This document shows positions 62,026 through 64,000 of a DNA stretch of 64,000 bases, in pieces. The position numbers and the translations under genes are program-made. Within the stretch, counting starts at the first letter, position 1. The number at the start of each line of letters is the position of its first letter. The notes under the pieces are model-generated. The model was not told the DNA's origin. It saw only the letters and a program-made list of their open reading frames with translations, and searched no databases. The stretch is from Berberis thunbergii (Eukaryota; Streptophyta; Magnoliopsida; Ranunculales; Berberidaceae), in contig QNQO01000686.1 in assembly GCA_003290165.1 (NCBI GenBank), forward strand, positions 124,001 through 188,000, written 5' to 3'.

Positions 62026-63069
62026 GTCAACATTGATCTCTCCATCTTGATCGACCTTTTATTCTTCTTCACTAAACATTGCACTTTGTTTGAACTTTGC
62101 AAAATCAAGGGTGTGGGTTTCTTAGAGTCATCCCTGAAAAGTTCAAAAATTAAGGGTAACCTCAAGACTCATGGTCAACGCCCCCTTTTTGACCGTCAAG
62201 TAGAGCACTGCGTATTGCACATGAAGGTTTTCAACTTTCATAATCCCTAAACTCATACATGAGTAGTCAACTAGAATAATAAAATGTACAAATTTTTTTT
62301 CCTACCAATGGTTTGCCTCCCTCTATGATTTTTTTCCTCTCTTTGTCCAAATTTGCCCACCACCACCACCACCACCGTCGCTTACTTTGACATCACCACC
62401 AACCACCCCACTTCCACTTTTTCTTACTCACGCCATCATGCCTCCAACTATCCAACTATCCTTTTCAATTATGCTCTAAATAACAAAAATCAATTTTATT
62501 ATTTTCTTAACCTTATATTTTCTAGAGTTTTCTTAACATTCTTATCAAAATAATAATTATTTTGGTTTTTAGCCATAGATTTAAGATATTATATGGTATC
62601 TCAATGTTTTATTATTTCACTGATAAGATTTTTTCGAGACACTTGTAGAATTAGTCCTGGAAGTATGAAAAATTGGAAGACTGGTATGCAATAGGCATAT
62701 GGTTTATTTTCAAACGCAACAAATCAGAAATAGGTGTTCTAATTTTTCGTTCCAAAAAATTATGAACTGAAATTTGCTTCCAATTTCCATTCTGAAATCG
62801 GAAGTGGAAATTTTCGATAAAAATTCGGAAAACTTTGAAATTTCACTTTTCTTAATTTTGACTTTTTTTTCCAAAAAAATTGAAATTGAGTTTTCAAAAA
62901 AATGGGGTTTAGACTCAATTAAAATTTAAATAGGTAGGGGTCAAAGTCAAACTCTATTAGTAATTAATTATTAATTAATGTGGCCAATGTAGAAAAGGAA
63001 ATGGGGAAAAAACAACTTAACAACATCTTACCGATGATTGATTATATATGTGATTTTATTTTATTGATG

Positions 63070-63129
<60 letters not shown>

Positions 63130-64000
63130 AAATTATAATATATAAGATTACTTTATTAATATGATGAATGCAAATACATAGTTATAACTTATACTATATT
63201 ATCTGAAATCTTATTTATTTAAGAAAATCTCAGAAAATTTCATATCAAAATACTTGGCAAGTTTCAGAATTATTTGGGTCGAAATTGGATATTTTAGAGT
63301 TATTCTAATTTCGTTCCAAAATTTTTTGGAATTATCAAAAATCGACATTTTTGGATTCAGATTGTTTCAAAATCATTTTTTTTTTTTGGGTTAATTTTTT
63401 TGGGGTTGAAGTCATATTTTCATATCGAACTTGAAGCCCTAAATAGGCGCGTTGCACTTGACAGTCAAGACGGGCAGTTAGACACATCTCGTGAGTCTTG
63501 GAGGGTACCCTCAGCTTCTAAACTTTTTGGGGATATTCTTAATGCGATAATAATAAAAGGATAACTCTAAGAAGCCCTAAAATCAAATTCTATGTATTAA
63601 CATAGCCATTTTCTTTTTCATTTTTTTTTTCAAATCATAAAAATAATCTACTCGTTCATTTATTATTATTATTTTTTTCTTCAGGTATATTTTGAAATGA
63701 GGACAAACTTGTTGTATCAATTCATCCGATAGAAAATAACATGAGAAGTAAGAGTAAGTGAGTCTACAAATGAAAAGAATCTTATGAATAGTCTAACCGA
63801 TTCTTTGAATAACATAGCTATACAAGAAGTGCCTCGAACACAAAACTAAATCCTAGATTAATTAATATGCAAGTATTTCTTCGACTAATACTATAAGTGG
63901 CAAAAAAATAGAAGCAATATTTAGTTTCGTATGGTCCAACAAGAAAAAAAGAAAGAAAGAAAACAATTGGAAGTTGATTGCTAGGACAAGAATATTTGGA
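62026..64000. other. AT-rich intergenic DNA
   Basis: No coding domain recognised. It holds a CACCAC run (about 62,357-62,377), long homopolymers and a TA microsatellite. The phrase TCAGAAAT...GAAATTGGA-type repeats near 62,720-62,830 and 63,230-63,350 hints at an old degenerate inverted repeat. Nothing firm. Confidence 0.4.
63073..63122. repeat. (AT)25 microsatellite
   Basis: Fifty uninterrupted alternating A/T bases in an AT-rich region. Confidence 0.95.

Overview
This is a repeat-dense stretch of a flowering-plant (eudicot-type) nuclear genome. Evidence: spliced plant genes with GT-AG introns, a plant receptor-like kinase, a nuclear tRNA-Asn, and layered plant transposons of many orders (Copia, Gypsy/Tat, CACTA, hAT-type and foldback MITEs, SINE, LINE). 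The only apparently sound host gene is the 3' end of a receptor-like kinase at 11-1020. Almost every other coding stretch is a retroelement, a captured exon or a pseudogene.

Layout. 2.36-4.50 kb: minus-strand pseudogene of a GPI-anchored PI-PLC X-domain protein (At5g67130 type), split by a 973-bp internally deleted Copia element (matched 245-bp LTRs, TSD CTTTC). 4.78-11.36 kb: Copia-1, minus strand, full length but decayed (TSD AGAAA). 11.58-12.30 kb and 18.40-18.98 kb: two diverging copies of a glycine-rich protein gene, each with a stop, separated by Copia-2 (12.48-17.46 kb, plus strand). 19.41-20.92 kb and 37.78-40.21 kb: two pieces of Copia-3 (minus strand), cut inside its reverse transcriptase by a 16,860-bp CACTA (En/Spm) DNA transposon.

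The CACTA element (20,919-37,778) is the most notable object. It has CACTACACCAAAA terminal inverted repeats, a perfect 3-bp target duplication (AGT), and dense palindromic AACGGTTTTAAACCGTT-like subterminal repeats at both ends. It encodes a frameshifted plant Ptta/En/Spm (Transposase_24 type) protein, and I see no TNP2-type transposase. Downstream of that gene, in the same orientation, it carries introns and exons of host genes: ALG1/TURAN mannosyltransferase, cysteine synthase, a prohibitin fragment and several unidentified exons. An RRS1 ribosome-biogenesis exon lies upstream. A SINE, a foldback MITE and a LINE tail sit inside it too.

40.21-45.27 kb: a pol-depleted Gypsy/Tat-like element (LARD type, TSD GTATT) abutting Copia-3. 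45.3-49.1 kb: small LTR fragments of TRIM size. 49,120-49,193: tRNA-Asn-like gene. About 49.8-56.9 kb and 56.9-62.0 kb: two degenerate Gypsy/Tat elements facing each other. The first has an antisense coiled-coil ORF carrying a 394-bp hAT-type MITE with an 8-bp TSD. 62-64 kb is AT-rich and apparently gene-free.

Order of events from the nesting: the PLC pseudogene precedes the small Copia element. Copia-3 precedes CACTA, and CACTA (or its contents) precedes its SINE and MITE. Tat-1 precedes its hAT MITE.
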